Of a stretch of 22,499 bases of DNA, positions 21,342-22,499 are shown one piece after another (the stretch's first letter is position 1; each line of letters begins with the position of its first letter). The stretch spans positions 1 to 22,499 of IMG/VR virus record IMGVR_UViG_3300034020_001542; one strand, 5' to 3'. Source of the stretch: a virus. The notes beneath the pieces were generated by a model. It was not told the origin of the DNA. It ran no database searches and saw nothing but the letters and a program-made list of their open reading frames with translations. A program made the position numbers and the translations under genes.

Positions 21342-22499
21342 ATGTCTTTAACAGCAACCCGTTTTTCTCGCGCTTTCAGTTCTTCCGAATATTCCGCCAT
21401 CCTCTTTTTAGAGGAGGCATTGTTTGAAGAAGGGTATTCCTATGATGGTAAAATCCTAGAAGAAATCGAAATTTTTGCCCCCGCCCGTCCCGCGACAGAA
21501 GGGGATCTATCCTACCTCAGAGAAATATTTTGGAATGAAGGTATCCGAGGACGGGATCTTAAAAAAGAAATTTATAACTTATCCCTAACCCATGGAGGTG
21601 AAAGACTCCTTCATGAAGCAGTCCGCGACTACCAGCAGAAGCCCCTAGCGAATTACGTCGCTAAATACCACTTCAGGAATAAATTGGCTTTGTGGCAAGT
21701 GAATGATGCCAATAGCAATGATTTTGCGGTTACTCAGCCGCTGATGGACTGTGGATACTGGAATAACTCTACAGAATTTAAAGCAGAAGCCGATATTCTT
21801 TGGGCTTATAACATCCGATGGGTAGAAGATGCAGTCAAAGTATATGAATTAATTCCCCACGTGTGGACAAAGGGAAGAAGCTTAACTAGTCCGTATCAAG
21901 TAAACCTTGATCAAGTCGTCTTGGTGGCGACAAATCCCAATTATCGCAACCTGCCTCTGTGGGCAAAAGTTCAAGCCATCAAAGGCAATCACGCATCTAG
22001 CCGTCCTGGTGATGTGTGGCGTACTTTGATGCCAGCATTAAAAGCTTGGAAGTGGGATAATTCCATTCCTAAAAGATTCGCGAAACGATTAGGTGAGATG
22101 TCTCCTAAGTATCGTGCTTTGGGTGCTGTAGCTTGGTCAATGTGTGAGCAAAACAAGAATGAGTTTTGGAGTCAGTTCAACCAGCTTTGCAAGAATCCTG
22201 ATGAAGCTGTCAAATTTTTGTTGTTCAATGACTGCGATTCTTGCAGCAGCTATTATTCTCGCGTCAGTGCTTACATCAGAAATCGAGCATTAGAAGTATT
22301 GTGGGGGCTTCCTCACAAATTCCTAAATGCTGACATCAGCGAAAAGCACAGAATAAGCGAGGAGGAATCCGCTATTGAACTCCTTGCTAAATACAGCGAT
22401 GGATTAGCCGGTGTCTGCCGGATGTTGTTCGGATGTGGTGGCAAGCAAGTTCAGAAATTGTTCAAATCATCCTCTCCTGATCATCGGAAGTGGGCGATC
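21342..22499 (+). CDS. Unknown protein, N-terminal 386 residues (runs off the window)
   Basis: An open frame from ATG 21342, with CTGGAG ten bases upstream, continues without a stop to the last base. The start is MSLTATRFSRAFSSSEYSAI. The chain is rich in Trp, Tyr and charged residues (DILWAYNIRWVEDAVKVYEL, PKYRALGAVAWSMCEQNKNE) and looks like a mostly helical cytoplasmic protein. Clustered Cys occur at DCDSCSSYYSR and near VCRMLFGCGG. No transmembrane segment, Walker motif or nuclease motif is seen. Its own strong promoter and folded leader suggest high, controlled expression. Function not recognised. Confidence 0.75.
   Translation, partial: MSLTATRFSRAFSSSEYSAILFLEEALFEEGYSYDGKILEEIEIFAPARPATEGDLSYLREIFWNEGIRGRDLKKEIYNLSLTHGGERLLHEAVRDYQQKPLANYVAKYHFRNKLALWQVNDANSNDFAVTQPLMDCGYWNNSTEFKAEADILWAYNIRWVEDAVKVYELIPHVWTKGRSLTSPYQVNLDQVVLVATNPNYRNLPLWAKVQAIKGNHASSRPGDVWRTLMPALKAWKWDNSIPKRFAKRLGEMSPKYRALGAVAWSMCEQNKNEFWSQFNQLCKNPDEAVKFLLFNDCDSCSSYYSRVSAYIRNRALEVLWGLPHKFLNADISEKHRISEEESAIELLAKYSDGLAGVCRMLFGCGGKQVQKLFKSSSPDHRKWAI

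Overview
The window looks like a prophage or phage-plasmid segment from a filamentous (Nostocales-like) cyanobacterium. The octamer GCGATCGC (HIP1) recurs throughout, both inside and between genes, which is a cyanobacterial hallmark. The protein families (portal, MuF-like head protein, BRO antirepressor, ParB-like/DNA methyltransferase pair) are those of a tailed phage. No terminase, major capsid, integrase, rRNA or tRNA was found, so only part of the element is visible.

Left edge (1-164): the 3' end of a tnpB gene and the right end (omegaRNA region) of an IS200/IS605-type element, sitting at the 3' end of the MuF-like gene. Left arm, minus strand (161-8783): a virion module of a MuF-like minor head protein and a 1277-residue portal fusion (portal, basic linker, pyrophosphatase-like domain, hydrophobic segment, coiled coil, HExxH metallopeptidase). 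Upstream, in the same orientation, is an enzyme cassette: cupin, a radical-SAM-like protein lacking the N-terminal cluster motif, the C-terminal remnant of a P-loop kinase, and a complete small radical SAM protein closed by a terminator. Divergent from the cupin is a Csx3-like protein (8910-9314), a possible cyclic-oligoadenylate ring nuclease.

Middle (9402-16858): two rightward genes of probable virion function, a leftward cluster of small DNA-binding-type genes (10734-12534) behind a near-consensus promoter, then a rightward run of three unknown phage genes, a ParB-like protein, a C5-cytosine methyltransferase and a BRO-family antirepressor with a structured leader.

Right arm (16859-22499): an AT-rich, hairpin- and repeat-rich non-coding stretch of about 490 bp, then a series of genes of unknown function. 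These include a protein with a perfect 69-nt internal duplication, a coiled-coil protein with a long Pro/Thr repeat tail, three consecutive small genes that begin with related MELIT leaders but have unrelated bodies, and a long unknown gene running off the window behind a strong promoter and a potentially switching leader hairpin. Most genes in this arm are separated by perfect inverted repeats.

The most notable items are the phage-borne Csx3-like protein, the radical SAM/cupin cassette in the virion region, the multidomain portal fusion, and the shared-leader gene array. All function calls come from reading motifs in the sequence and were not checked against a database.
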